From: Prolixibacteraceae bacterium UBA1413
Lineage (GTDB): Bacteria > Bacteroidota > Bacteroidia > Bacteroidales > Prolixibacteraceae
Length of the DNA stretch: 64,000 nucleotides
Direction of reading: 5' to 3'
Assembly: GCA_002304925.1 (NCBI GenBank)
Contig: DBPT01000028.1
Span: 1 to 64,000 of the forward strand
The notes below the pieces were generated by a model. That model searched no databases. It saw nothing but the letters and a program-made list of their open reading frames with translations, and was not told the origin of the DNA. The position numbers and the translations under genes are program-made. Below are positions 24,724 to 33,694 of the stretch, in pieces. Every line of letters begins with the position of its first letter. Within the stretch, counting starts at the first letter, position 1.

Positions 24724-26520
24724 TCAGTTTTTTGAATTGGCGTAGATTTCGTCGATAATGTGCTTATACTTGGCCGTCACCACGTTACGGCGCAGCTTCA
24801 GGGTGGGGGACAATTCACCGGTAGCGGGGCTCCACTCGTCGCAAACCAGCCGGAACCTCTTGATTTCCTCGTGCTGTCCCAGTGTTTTGTTGATCTGGAT
24901 CACCTCCTGCTGAATTTTGGCAACCACTTCGGGAATCTGAACCAGCTCCCTGTTGTTCTCAAAGTGCACGTGGTTCTCGGCGCACCAGTCATGTAACAGC
25001 ACAAAATTGGGGGTGATGAGCGCCGAGGCGAACTTTTCGCCGGCACCGATCACCATCGCCTGTTCGATGAGTTCCGAAGCCTTCAGTTTATTCTCGATCA
25101 TCTGGGGAGCGATGTATTTACCGGCGGAGAGCTTGAACATCTCCTTTTTCCGGTCGGTGATTTTCAGGTATTTTCCATCCTCGAAGGTGCCTATGTCGCC
25201 GGTATGGAACCATCCCTCCTCATCCATCACCTCAGCGGTCATCTCCGGGTCCTTGTAATACCCCATCATAACGCCGGGTCCTTTGCAGAGGATTTCGCCA
25301 TCTTCGGCGATCTTCACCTCAAAGCCCTCCAGAACCGGACCTACAGTTCCGATTTTCATTTCGCGGGTGGCCGGATTGTTCACGGCAATGACGGGAGAAG
25401 TCTCCGTAAGTCCGTACCCCTCGATGTTCAGCATTCCTGCCATCCCCAAAGTACGGGCTATCCGGGGTTGCAGGGCGGCACCCCCCGAAACAGCATACAC
25501 GATGTTTCCGCCCAGGGCAGCCCTCCATTTGGAGTAAATCAGCTTGTCGGCGATTAAGATTTTCAGCCGCATCAGCGGAGTGAATTTTTTATTGAATTCA
25601 TAATGCCGGGTGAGCCGCATCGCCCAAAAATAGAGCTTTCTTTTAAAACCGGTCAGTTCCTTACCCTTGGTCACAAATCCGTCGTAGACCCTTTCCAGCA
25701 AACGGGGAACCGAGTTGAACATGTGGGGTTTTACCTCTTTGAGGGCCGGAAGGATCTGAGCCAGGTTGCCCACATAGTAAACGCCCATTCCCTTGTACTG
25801 GAAATGGTAATTGACACTCCGTTCGTACACATGACATAGTGGCAAGAAGCTGATCACACGGTGGTCCTTTCCCAGGTGGTGCATTTTGGCATGTGACGTA
25901 AAATTGGAGACCAGGTTGCGGTGCGACAGCATCACCCCCTTGGGTACCCCCGTGGTTCCGGAGGTGTATATGATGGTGGCCAGATCGTCGGGCTTCACCG
26001 ATGCTTTTATCTCAGCAAGTCGCCCTTCCAGGGCCTCCCGGTTCTGGTCCCCTTCCTCCATGATCTCCCCGTAAAAACGCGCGCCAGGGATTTCCTCAAA
26101 TACAAAAACCGCCTTGACGGAAGGGATCAGCTCTACCACCGGCGTCAGCTTTTCTAACAGTTTCGCATCTCCCACGATCAGAAACCTGGCGCCTGAATGC
26201 TTCAGGATATACGAATATTCATCATCCCCAATCGTGGGATACAGCGGCACATGCACCACCCCCGTCATGGCCATCCCCATGTCGGCAAAATTCCATTCCG
26301 GACGATTGTTGGTCACCGTGGCAATCCGGTCTCCCCGATGAACACCCATGGCCAGCAATCCCAGCGCAAAACGGTGGGAATTGCGGTAGTATTCCTCCGT
26401 GGAGTAAGTGTACCACTCATTCCCTCTTTTTCCACCCAAAGCATCAGAACGTTGAAACTCTTCTAAAATGCGTTCAAGAATATCAAACGTGCGGGTTACT
26501 TCTTTGCTCATACTCTTCAT
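24724..26520 (-). CDS. Long-chain acyl-CoA ligase (AMP-forming)
   Basis: The roughly 598-residue enzyme has the AMP-binding P-loop IIYTSGTTGVPKGVMLSH near residue 178, the adenine motif GYGLTETSPV near 380 and the hinge WFHTGDIG near 440, followed by TDRKKEMFKLSAGKYI. It activates fatty acids to acyl-CoA at the inner face of the membrane (FadD15-like branch). The start at 26520 (MKSMSKEV) is preferred to an in-frame TTG at 26538; Met4 is also possible. It has its own AT-rich upstream region of about 160 bases after alaS. Confidence 0.92.
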   Translation of the reverse strand: MKSMSKEVTRTFDILERILEEFQRSDALGGKRGNEWYTYSTEEYYRNSHRFALGLLAMGVHRGDRIATVTNNRPEWNFADMGMAMTGVVHVPLYPTIGDDEYSYILKHSGARFLIVGDAKLLEKLTPVVELIPSVKAVFVFEEIPGARFYGEIMEEGDQNREALEGRLAEIKASVKPDDLATIIYTSGTTGVPKGVMLSHRNLVSNFTSHAKMHHLGKDHRVISFLPLCHVYERSVNYHFQYKGMGVYYVGNLAQILPALKEVKPHMFNSVPRLLERVYDGFVTKGKELTGFKRKLYFWAMRLTRHYEFNKKFTPLMRLKILIADKLIYSKWRAALGGNIVYAVSGGAALQPRIARTLGMAGMLNIEGYGLTETSPVIAVNNPATREMKIGTVGPVLEGFEVKIAEDGEILCKGPGVMMGYYKDPEMTAEVMDEEGWFHTGDIGTFEDGKYLKITDRKKEMFKLSAGKYIAPQMIENKLKASELIEQAMVIGAGEKFASALITPNFVLLHDWCAENHVHFENNRELVQIPEVVAKIQQEVIQINKTLGQHEEIKRFRLVCDEWSPATGELSPTLKLRRNVVTAKYKHIIDEIYANSKN

Positions 26521-26683
26521 TTTTTTATGACGGTGCAAATATAGGGATAACCCAATGGCAGGATAGCTCCCATAAGAAAGAGAAACCGCTTTGTCAATTA
26601 TTTAAAATACTTATAAATAACAAATAAGATCTTTAGATTCAAATACTTACATTATATTTTTTTGAAAAAGTGATCGTTAAGTT

Positions 26684-29326
26684 CTACTTTTCCGACAGGA
26701 AAGCGGTTGCTTTTGCAATGGCGGCATCGAGTCCGGAGACATCTTTGCCCCCTGCGGTGGCATAGAAGGGCTGGCCTCCCCCGCCCCCCCGGATCTCTTT
26801 TCCCGCTTCCCTGACAATTTTTCCGGCATCCAGGCCCGAGGATTTCACCACTTCGTCGGAAATCATAACGGTGAGGAGGGGTTTGCCATCGATTTCAGCC
26901 CCCAGAACCAGGAACAACCGGGGGATTTCGCCTCTCAACCGGAAGGCGAGATCCTTGACAGCCTGTGCCGAGTTCAGGGCAACGCGGGCTGCGATCACGC
27001 TGACGCCGCCCTTTTGAATCACTGATTTTTTCAGTTCTTCCCTGATTCCGGCGCCCTCCCGTTTTTCATATTCCCCGATTTGTTTCTTCAGGCGGTTGTT
27101 TTCCTCCATCAGGTCGGTGATAGAATCCTTCAATTCCCGGGGTTGACCGAAAAGGGCCCTGGCCTCGTCTGCTTCCCGGAGTTTCTCCATCATATATTCT
27201 TCAGCTTTCTCCCCCGTGATGGCTTCGATACGGCGTATGCCCGCGGAAATGGCGCTTTCCGAAAGGATGATGAATTGCCCGATCTGCCCGGTGGCGTGTA
27301 CATGGGTTCCCCCGCACAGTTCAACGGACTCGCCGAAACGGACCACCCGCACCTTATCGTCGTATTTCTCTCCGAAGAGGGCGATGGCTCCCATTTCACG
27401 TGCTTCTGCAAAGGGGACCTGATCCATTTCTTCCTGCACGGCATTGTTGCGGATCATGCGGTGTACCTTTCGCTGGACTTCCTCGATTTCCTTGCGCGTC
27501 ATCTTTCCGAAGTGCGAAAAGTCAAACCGGAGGTAGTCGGGGTGGACCAGGGATCCTTTCTGTTCGACGTGAGCTCCAAGCACTTCGCGCAGGGCATGGT
27601 GGAGCAGGTGGGTGGCGGTATGGTTGCAAGCCGTCCGGCGCCGCCGGCTCTCATGGACCACCGCCGTCACCGGCAAGCCCGGATCTGCCGGCAATGCCTC
27701 GGTGATGTGCACGATCAGGTTGTTGTCCTTTCGCGTATCCACGACCTTCACCTTCTGTCCGTCGCTCTCCAGGTATCCCATGTCGCCCACCTGTCCGCCC
27801 GATTCCGCATAAAAAGGGGTCTTCTCCAGAACAACCTGGTAATAACTCTTGTTTTTCTGGATGACACGGCGGTAGCGGGCAATACGGGTAAGGGTTTGCG
27901 TTTCGCGGTAGCCAGTAAATTCGACCTTTTCGCTCCGGAACACTTCAATCCAGTCATCGGTTTCCTGAGCGGCGGCATTGCGGCTGCGTTCCTTCTGACG
28001 CTGCATATCCCGGTCAAAACCGGTAACATCAACCGTCATACCGTTTTCACGTGCGATGAGCTGGGTGAGGTCAAGCGGAAATCCATAGGTATCGTAAAGC
28101 ACGAAGGCATCGCTTCCGTCGATCAGGTTCCTTTTTTCGGAAGCGGCTTTTGCCGTCACCTGTTCCAGCAGCCGGATGCCGGTATCGAGGGTGCGCAGGA
28201 AAGATTCTTCCTCTTCCCGGACTACCTTTTCAATGAGTGTCTGTTGGGCTGCCAGTTCCGGGAAGGCTTCCCCCATGGTCTCCTTCAGCACACCCGTCAG
28301 CCGGAAGAGAAAGGGTTCCCGGAAATCCAGGAAGGTGTAGCCGTAACGGACGGCCCGGCGGAGAATCCTGCGGATCACATAACCCGCCTTGTTGTTCGAG
28401 GGCAGTTGTCCGTCGGCAATGGCAAAAGAAACGGCGCGCAGATGGTCGGCAATCACCCGCATGGCGATGTCGCATTTGGGATGGTCACCATATGCCCGGT
28501 CGCTCATCTGGGCAATTTCCCCAATGATATTCTGAAAAATGTCGGTGTCGTAATTCGATTTTTTCCCCTGGATCACCATGCAAAGCCTCTCGAATCCCAT
28601 GCCGGTATCGACATGGCTGGCCGGCAGGGATTCCAGCTGACCGTTGGCTTTGCGATGGTACTGGATAAAAACCAGGTTCCAGATCTCGATCACCAGGGGA
28701 TGGTCGTTGTTCACCAACTGGCGGCCGGGGACCTTTGCCCGTTCGTCATCATCACGCATGTCGACATGAATTTCGGAGCAGGGACCGCAAGGGCCGCTGT
28801 CCCCCATTTCCCAGAAATTATCCTTTTTCTTGCCATCCAGGATCCGGTCCTCCGGAAGATGCCTTCTCCACAAATCCGCAGCTTCCTGGTCCCGCTGAAG
28901 GTTTTCGGAGGCATCGCCCTCGAATACCGTGGCATAGAGGCGGTCACCGGGAATTCCCAGCCGCTCCGTAAGCAATTCCCAGGCCCAGCGGATGGCTTCA
29001 TCCTTGAAATAGTCGCCGAACGACCAATTTCCCAGCATCTCAAACATTGTATGATGATAGGTATCCAGCCCCACCTCTTCCAGGTCGTTGTGCTTCCCCG
29101 ACACCCGGAGACATTTCTGAGTGTCGGCAACCCGCTTCCAGCGCACCGGCTCATTGCCCAAAAAAATATCCTTGAACTGGTTCATCCCTGCATTGGTAAA
29201 CATCAGCGTTGGGTCATTCTTCACCACCATGGGGGCCGAAGGTACGATCTGGTGCCCCTTCTCCGCAAAAAAATCCAGAAATGCCGAACGTATTTCTTTG
29301 GATGTCATCATCTTGTTTTGTCTCAT
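26684..29326 (-). CDS. alaS: Alanine-tRNA ligase
   Basis: The 880-residue enzyme has class II motif 1 at the N-terminus (SAFLDFFAEKGHQIVPSAP), the editing-domain zinc site HTATHLLHHALR near 570 and CGGTHVHATGQIG near 670, and the glycine-rich C-Ala segment (RGGGGGQPFYATAGG). It charges tRNA-Ala and clears mischarged Ser and Gly. It is full length with all domains. It is divergent from the M23 peptidase across 170 AT-rich bases; TACTTTTG at 29395-29402 fits a -7 element for the M23 operon. The long plus-strand frame opposite this gene is an antisense shadow. Confidence 0.97.
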   Translation of the reverse strand: MRQNKMMTSKEIRSAFLDFFAEKGHQIVPSAPMVVKNDPTLMFTNAGMNQFKDIFLGNEPVRWKRVADTQKCLRVSGKHNDLEEVGLDTYHHTMFEMLGNWSFGDYFKDEAIRWAWELLTERLGIPGDRLYATVFEGDASENLQRDQEAADLWRRHLPEDRILDGKKKDNFWEMGDSGPCGPCSEIHVDMRDDDERAKVPGRQLVNNDHPLVIEIWNLVFIQYHRKANGQLESLPASHVDTGMGFERLCMVIQGKKSNYDTDIFQNIIGEIAQMSDRAYGDHPKCDIAMRVIADHLRAVSFAIADGQLPSNNKAGYVIRRILRRAVRYGYTFLDFREPFLFRLTGVLKETMGEAFPELAAQQTLIEKVVREEEESFLRTLDTGIRLLEQVTAKAASEKRNLIDGSDAFVLYDTYGFPLDLTQLIARENGMTVDVTGFDRDMQRQKERSRNAAAQETDDWIEVFRSEKVEFTGYRETQTLTRIARYRRVIQKNKSYYQVVLEKTPFYAESGGQVGDMGYLESDGQKVKVVDTRKDNNLIVHITEALPADPGLPVTAVVHESRRRRTACNHTATHLLHHALREVLGAHVEQKGSLVHPDYLRFDFSHFGKMTRKEIEEVQRKVHRMIRNNAVQEEMDQVPFAEAREMGAIALFGEKYDDKVRVVRFGESVELCGGTHVHATGQIGQFIILSESAISAGIRRIEAITGEKAEEYMMEKLREADEARALFGQPRELKDSITDLMEENNRLKKQIGEYEKREGAGIREELKKSVIQKGGVSVIAARVALNSAQAVKDLAFRLRGEIPRLFLVLGAEIDGKPLLTVMISDEVVKSSGLDAGKIVREAGKEIRGGGGGQPFYATAGGKDVSGLDAAIAKATAFLSEK

Positions 29327-29497
29327 TTACTACTAAAGATTGTTAAAAAAAATTAAACGACGGCGCATAAAAAGCGATGCTAAGCCTTAATCATTACTTT
29401 TGCACGTTATTTAATTGCTATTTAAAAGAAATTTTGCAAATTTATGCGAAATTACGAAATCCGTGGGGAACGGGACTAAAAATAAGTAAACCTTCGT

Positions 29498-30469
29498 ATG
29501 ACCAAAAAAAAATATCGTTTTAACCCAGAAACCCTGAGTTATGAAGAACACGGGGTTTCTTTCAAAGAACAGTTTACCCGGTTTATCGCCTATTTCTCCA
29601 GCAGCCTTGCCTTCGCCATCGTTTTGGTAGTGGTGATCATCAACTTTTACGAAACACCCAATTCCAAAGATATCAAACGTGAAAACCAGCGGCTGCTCAC
29701 CCAGTACAAGCTGATGCAAAAAGATCTGGAAAACATCGAAACTGTTTTAAAAGATCTGCAGCAACGCGACGATAACATTTACAGGGTCATTTTCGAGACC
29801 GAGCCGATTCCCTCCTCGATCCGGAATGCCGGCTTCGGAGGAGCCAACAAATACGGTCATCTGGAGAATTTGGACAACAGTAAGCTGGTGATCACCACGG
29901 CGCGACGGCTGGACATCCTGGCAAAACAGGCTTATGTGCAGTCCAAATCATATGATGAAGTGATGAAGATGGCACAGGACAAAGAGAAAATGCTCGCCTC
30001 CATCCCTTCCATACAGCCGATTTCCAACGAAGGCCTTAGAAGAACCGCCTCAGGATGGGGATTCCGGATCCATCCGATTTACAAGATCAGGAAATTTCAT
30101 TACGGCATGGACTTCACCGCCCCCACCGGGACGGAAATCTATGTCACCGGAGACGGCGTGGTGGACGAGGTGACTTCGGAACATTCGGGTTACGGCAAAC
30201 TGGTTTCCGTCAACCACGGGTACGGATACAAGACCTTATACGCCCACCTGAGCAAATTTAACGTCAGGGCCGGACAAAAAGTCAAAAGAGGTGAAGTGAT
30301 TGGTTTCGTGGGGAGTACGGGAACCTCCACAGCCCCTCACCTGCACTATGAGGTCCATAAAAACGGAGAACCTGTCAATCCCCAGTATTTCTATTATATG
30401 GACCTCACGCCGCAGGAATACGAGCGGATGATAGCGATCTCCTCCAATATGGGACAGAGTTTCGACTAA
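29498..30469 (+). CDS. M23-family peptidoglycan hydrolase, membrane-anchored
   Basis: The 323-residue protein has a cytoplasmic N-terminus, one membrane helix (about residues 29-49), a coiled-coil (about 55-90) and a LytM domain (about 175-300). The metal site is visible: HYGMDF with its Asp, and HLHYEV near 281-286. The helix plus coiled-coil layout is that of cell-wall endopeptidases or their activators. It leads a tight operon with a MerR regulator, Nif3, a CdsZ-type protein and a DUF3078 protein, an arrangement conserved in many Bacteroidota (recalled, not searched). Confidence 0.9.
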   Translation: MTKKKYRFNPETLSYEEHGVSFKEQFTRFIAYFSSSLAFAIVLVVVIINFYETPNSKDIKRENQRLLTQYKLMQKDLENIETVLKDLQQRDDNIYRVIFETEPIPSSIRNAGFGGANKYGHLENLDNSKLVITTARRLDILAKQAYVQSKSYDEVMKMAQDKEKMLASIPSIQPISNEGLRRTASGWGFRIHPIYKIRKFHYGMDFTAPTGTEIYVTGDGVVDEVTSEHSGYGKLVSVNHGYGYKTLYAHLSKFNVRAGQKVKRGEVIGFVGSTGTSTAPHLHYEVHKNGEPVNPQYFYYMDLTPQEYERMIAISSNMGQSFD

Positions 30470-30472
30470 AAA

Positions 30473-30817
30473 GTGCCTTACAAGGAACCCAAAATAGAAA
30501 AAGTATTTTACAGCATCAGCGAAGTGGCTGACATGCTGGCTGTCAACCCCTCCCTGATCCGGTTTTGGGAAAAGGAATTTTCTGTGATCAAGCTTCAGAA
30601 AAATAAAAAGGGGAACCGCCTTTTCACCGCGGAAGACATTCAGCAGTTGAAAGTGATCTACCATCTTGTCAAAGAAAAGGGGATGACCCTGAAGGGTGCG
30701 CAGGCGCTTCTTCAGAAAAACAGGGAAGGGACCACCCGGACTGTAGAAGTACTCAGGCGTCTGATGTCCATTAAGGAGCAGCTGACGGAAATCAGGGATT
30801 CCCTGGGAGAAGAATGA
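30473..30817 (+). CDS. MerR family transcriptional regulator
   Basis: The 114-residue protein has a MerR winged helix (FYSISEVADMLAVNPSLIRFWEKEF, recognition region near residues 14-38) and a C-terminal coiled-coil (about 75-110). No cysteine or effector pocket is present, so the signal is unknown. The start is GTG at 30473, three bases after the M23 stop; the MPYKEPKIEK beginning matches relatives. It overlaps nif3 by four bases (ATGA), indicating translational coupling. Confidence 0.88.
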   Translation: MPYKEPKIEKVFYSISEVADMLAVNPSLIRFWEKEFSVIKLQKNKKGNRLFTAEDIQQLKVIYHLVKEKGMTLKGAQALLQKNREGTTRTVEVLRRLMSIKEQLTEIRDSLGEE

Positions 30818-31923
30818 CAGAAAGAGTTACCATATCGGATGTTGTCAGCTGGGCGGAAGCCCTGGCGCCTGCTGTTCTGCAGGAGAGTTATGACAATGCG
30901 GGGCTTCAGACGGGTGATCCCCTGCAGGAGGTCACAGCCGCCCTGATCACCCTGGATGTTACAGAACCGGTGGTGGATGAGGCCATCGGCCAGGGAGCCA
31001 ACCTGATTATCGCGCACCATCCCGTAATTTTCGGGGGAATAAAAAAGCTTACCGGCACATCGCCCGTTGAAAGGATCCTTCTGAAAGCCATCCGCAACAA
31101 TATTGCCATCCTGGCGGTTCATACCAATATCGACAATGTGGCAGGCGGGGTGAATTCGATGATCGCCCGGAAACTGGATTTGCAGAATTGCTCGATATTG
31201 CGGGCGCAGAGGGGCAGACTGCGGAAACTGGTCACTTTCGTACCTCCGGCATACCTCGAAAAAATAAGGACGGCAGTTTTCAGCGCCGGAGCCGGAAATA
31301 TCGGCAATTATGACCAGTGCGGTTTCACCACCCCGGGAAAAGGCTCCTTCAGGGGGAACGACAAAAGCCATCCCTTTACCGGAGAACCCGGAAAACCACA
31401 CGAGGAACCGGAAGTCCGGTTTGAAACCATCTTCCCCGCCTGGCTCGAAAAGCAAGTCGTCGACGCCCTCCTGCAAAGCCATCCCTACGAAGAGGTCGCC
31501 TATGACATCTATTCCCTCGAAAACATCCATCCGCTGACAGGATCGGGCATCACAGGGGAACTTCCCCGGCCTGTCGACGAACTGCAGTTTCTGGAAACTC
31601 TGAAAGAAGTGTTCCGGATTCCGGTTATCCGCCACTCCCCCCTCCTGGGAAAACCAGTTGGCAAAATAGCCGTCTGCGGAGGAGCCGGTTCCTTTCTTCT
31701 GAAAGATGCCATCGCTTCAGGTTCCCGGTTCTTCATCACCGGAGATATCAAATACCACCAGTTTTTCGAACCAGACGGAAAAATCGTCATGGCCGACATC
31801 GGGCATTATGAAAGTGAGCAATTTACGAAAGAATTACTTCTCGATTTACTTATTAAAAAATTCCATACCTTTGCAGTCCGTTTGTCGGAGGTGGACACCA
31901 ATCCGGTAAACTATCACATGTGA
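30814..31923 (+). CDS. Nif3-like dinuclear metal centre protein
   Basis: The 369-residue protein has the Nif3/YbgI N-terminal motif ESYDNAGLQTGDP and the metal-binding IIAHHPVIFGG, plus the C-terminal half ITGDIKYHQFFEPDGKIVMADIGHYESEQF with the remaining His and Glu ligands. A PII/CutA-like insert (about residues 130-245) separates the halves, as in the longer family members. These proteins form hexameric toroids with two metals per subunit; the reaction is unsettled, although one bacterial member is annotated as GTP cyclohydrolase 1 type 2. It is followed after 33 bases by the zinc-ribbon partner usually found next to it. Confidence 0.9.
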   Translation: MTERVTISDVVSWAEALAPAVLQESYDNAGLQTGDPLQEVTAALITLDVTEPVVDEAIGQGANLIIAHHPVIFGGIKKLTGTSPVERILLKAIRNNIAILAVHTNIDNVAGGVNSMIARKLDLQNCSILRAQRGRLRKLVTFVPPAYLEKIRTAVFSAGAGNIGNYDQCGFTTPGKGSFRGNDKSHPFTGEPGKPHEEPEVRFETIFPAWLEKQVVDALLQSHPYEEVAYDIYSLENIHPLTGSGITGELPRPVDELQFLETLKEVFRIPVIRHSPLLGKPVGKIAVCGGAGSFLLKDAIASGSRFFITGDIKYHQFFEPDGKIVMADIGHYESEQFTKELLLDLLIKKFHTFAVRLSEVDTNPVNYHM

Positions 31924-31956
31924 AATTTCATTTTATTGAAAATCAAGACATAAATT

Positions 31957-32730
31957 ATGAACACTCAATTTTCAAGAGTAGACGAGAAAGAAGTATCCAT
32001 AGAAGAAAAACTTCGCGCATTGTATGATTTGCAGAGCGTGGTTTCGGCGATTGACAAGATTAAAATCCTCCGCGGAGAGCTTCCCCTGGAAGTGCAGGAT
32101 CTGGAAGACGAGATTGCCGGGTTGAAAACTCGTCTCCACAACCTCGACGATGAGATTAAAAACATTGAAACGGCGATCAGCAACAAAAAAATCTCCATCA
32201 GGGAATCACAGGCCCTGATTGCCAAATATTCGGAGCAGCAAAACAATGTCAGGAACAACCGTGAATATGATTCGCTTGCCAAAGAAATTGAATTTCAAAA
32301 TCTTGAAATCCAGTTATCGGAAAAACGGATCCGGGAGTTTACCACTGACATGGAAACCAGGAAAGAGACGATCGATAGTTCGAAAGTTTTGCTGGAAGAG
32401 CGGTTGGACGACCTCGGCAGGAAAAACAAGGAGCTGGAAGAGATTACCGAAGAGACCCGTATTGAAGAAGAAAAGCTGAAAGCCCGTGCCGAGAAGATTG
32501 AATTTTTCATCGACCCCAGGTTGCTGACCGCTTTCAAAAGGATACGGAAAAATGCTCGCAATGGCCTGGCCGTGGTGACCATCCAGCGTGATGCCTGCGG
32601 CGGGTGTTTCAACAAAATCCCGCCCCAGCGGCAGCTCGACATCGCCAGCCGCAAAAAAATCATCGTCTGCGAATACTGCGGACGTATCCTGGTGGACGAG
32701 AAAATCGGCCAGATCTACGAGGAAGAGTAG
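31957..32730 (+). CDS. Coiled-coil zinc-ribbon protein (CdsZ/DUF164 type)
   Basis: The 257-residue protein is almost entirely a long antiparallel coiled-coil (about residues 10-185), ending in a C4 zinc ribbon: CGGC near 209 and CEYC near 232. This is the DUF164/CdsZ layout, found next to nif3 in many bacteria. Roles reported or proposed involve coiled-coil interactions with RNA or translation factors; none is proven here. It is cytoplasmic and acidic. The ribosome site is weak, as is normal in this phylum. Confidence 0.88.
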   Translation: MNTQFSRVDEKEVSIEEKLRALYDLQSVVSAIDKIKILRGELPLEVQDLEDEIAGLKTRLHNLDDEIKNIETAISNKKISIRESQALIAKYSEQQNNVRNNREYDSLAKEIEFQNLEIQLSEKRIREFTTDMETRKETIDSSKVLLEERLDDLGRKNKELEEITEETRIEEEKLKARAEKIEFFIDPRLLTAFKRIRKNARNGLAVVTIQRDACGGCFNKIPPQRQLDIASRKKIIVCEYCGRILVDEKIGQIYEEE

Positions 32731-32767
32731 CTGGCAACGTTGTACCACTACATTAAAGATGACAAAC

Positions 32768-33625
32768 ATGAAAAAACTAATCCTATCCTTTGTCACGCTC
32801 TATTTTGTTCTGGGGATGACCGCGCAGGAAGTCCAAGACACCACGTACTGGAAAAAAAACGGGGACTTCACCGTCAATTTCAGTCAGGTCTCCTTTTCGA
32901 ACTGGGCTGCCGGAGGTAAAAATTCCGTTTCAGGCGTTGCCCTTTTCAACTATGGGGCCAACTACCTGAAAGACCGCCTGAGCTGGGACAACAGCCTCAA
33001 CCTCGGATACGGCCTTTTAAAGGAAGGTTCCGATGAACTTATCAAATCGGAGGACAAAATGGAGTTCAACTCCAAAGCAGGGTATCGGATGGCCCCTGAA
33101 AGCAAATGGTTTTTCAGCGGATTGCTTGGCTTCAGGTCCCAGTTTGCCAACGGTTACAAATACCCCGATACCGACAACAGGATTTCTGCCCTGTTCGCAC
33201 CGGCCTATCTCAATTTCGCCCTGGGTGCCGACTACAAACCTAGTGACCGCTTCTCTTTGTTCCTCTCTCCGCTGGGATCCAAATTCACCTTCGTTGCTGA
33301 TGACGTGTTGGCTCCGTTGTTCGGACTGGAAACGGGGAAAAACATGCGGGCTGAGCTAGGGGGTACGCTCCGCTCTGAGCTTAAACTCCCCCTTGTCACC
33401 AATGTGGACATGGTGGCTGCCCTCGGGCTCTTTTCCAACTACCTGGAAAAACCCCAGAATGTCGATGTCAACTGGGATTTGAGGATCAACATGAAGATCA
33501 ACAAATTCCTGTCGGCCAACCTGATCACCAACATGATTTACGATGACAACATCAAAATCGACGGCAAGAACAGCCTGGTCCAGTGGAAACAGCTTTTCGG
33601 CGTCGGGTTCAGTTACAAATTCTGA
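32768..33625 (+). CDS. DUF3078 outer-membrane beta-barrel-like protein
   Basis: The 285-residue protein has a signal peptide (1-19, ending MTAQ) and the motif FSQVSFSNWAAGG, diagnostic of DUF3078, followed by alternating aromatic strands (GANYLKDRLSWDNSLNLGYG, LITNMIYDD) and a terminal aromatic residue (GFSYKF), as in outer-membrane barrels. Function is unknown. ATG at 32768 is chosen because the signal peptide begins there; an ATG nine bases earlier is also in frame. It is the last gene of the M23-nif3 operon, followed by a clear terminator. Confidence 0.82.
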   Translation: MKKLILSFVTLYFVLGMTAQEVQDTTYWKKNGDFTVNFSQVSFSNWAAGGKNSVSGVALFNYGANYLKDRLSWDNSLNLGYGLLKEGSDELIKSEDKMEFNSKAGYRMAPESKWFFSGLLGFRSQFANGYKYPDTDNRISALFAPAYLNFALGADYKPSDRFSLFLSPLGSKFTFVADDVLAPLFGLETGKNMRAELGGTLRSELKLPLVTNVDMVAALGLFSNYLEKPQNVDVNWDLRINMKINKFLSANLITNMIYDDNIKIDGKNSLVQWKQLFGVGFSYKF

Positions 33626-33633
33626 AAGTAAAG

Positions 33634-33667
33634 AAAAAGCCCCGGTGACAATCCCGGGGTTTTTTGT
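33634..33667 (+). terminator. Rho-independent terminator of the M23-nif3-DUF3078 operon
   Basis: CCCCGG, a short loop, then CCCGGGG followed by T6 (33660-33666), 14 bases after the DUF3078 stop. The A-run on the upstream side pairs with the T-run, so it could also stop antisense transcripts. Confidence 0.9.
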
Positions 33668-33694
33668 TTATTTTGTTTTTAAAAACCAACAGCT

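Noticed and set aside
27080..29356. 758-codon plus-strand ORF opposite alaS
   Set aside because: It lies wholly antisense to a clear AlaS and has no recognisable domain; long antisense frames are common here because of codon bias.
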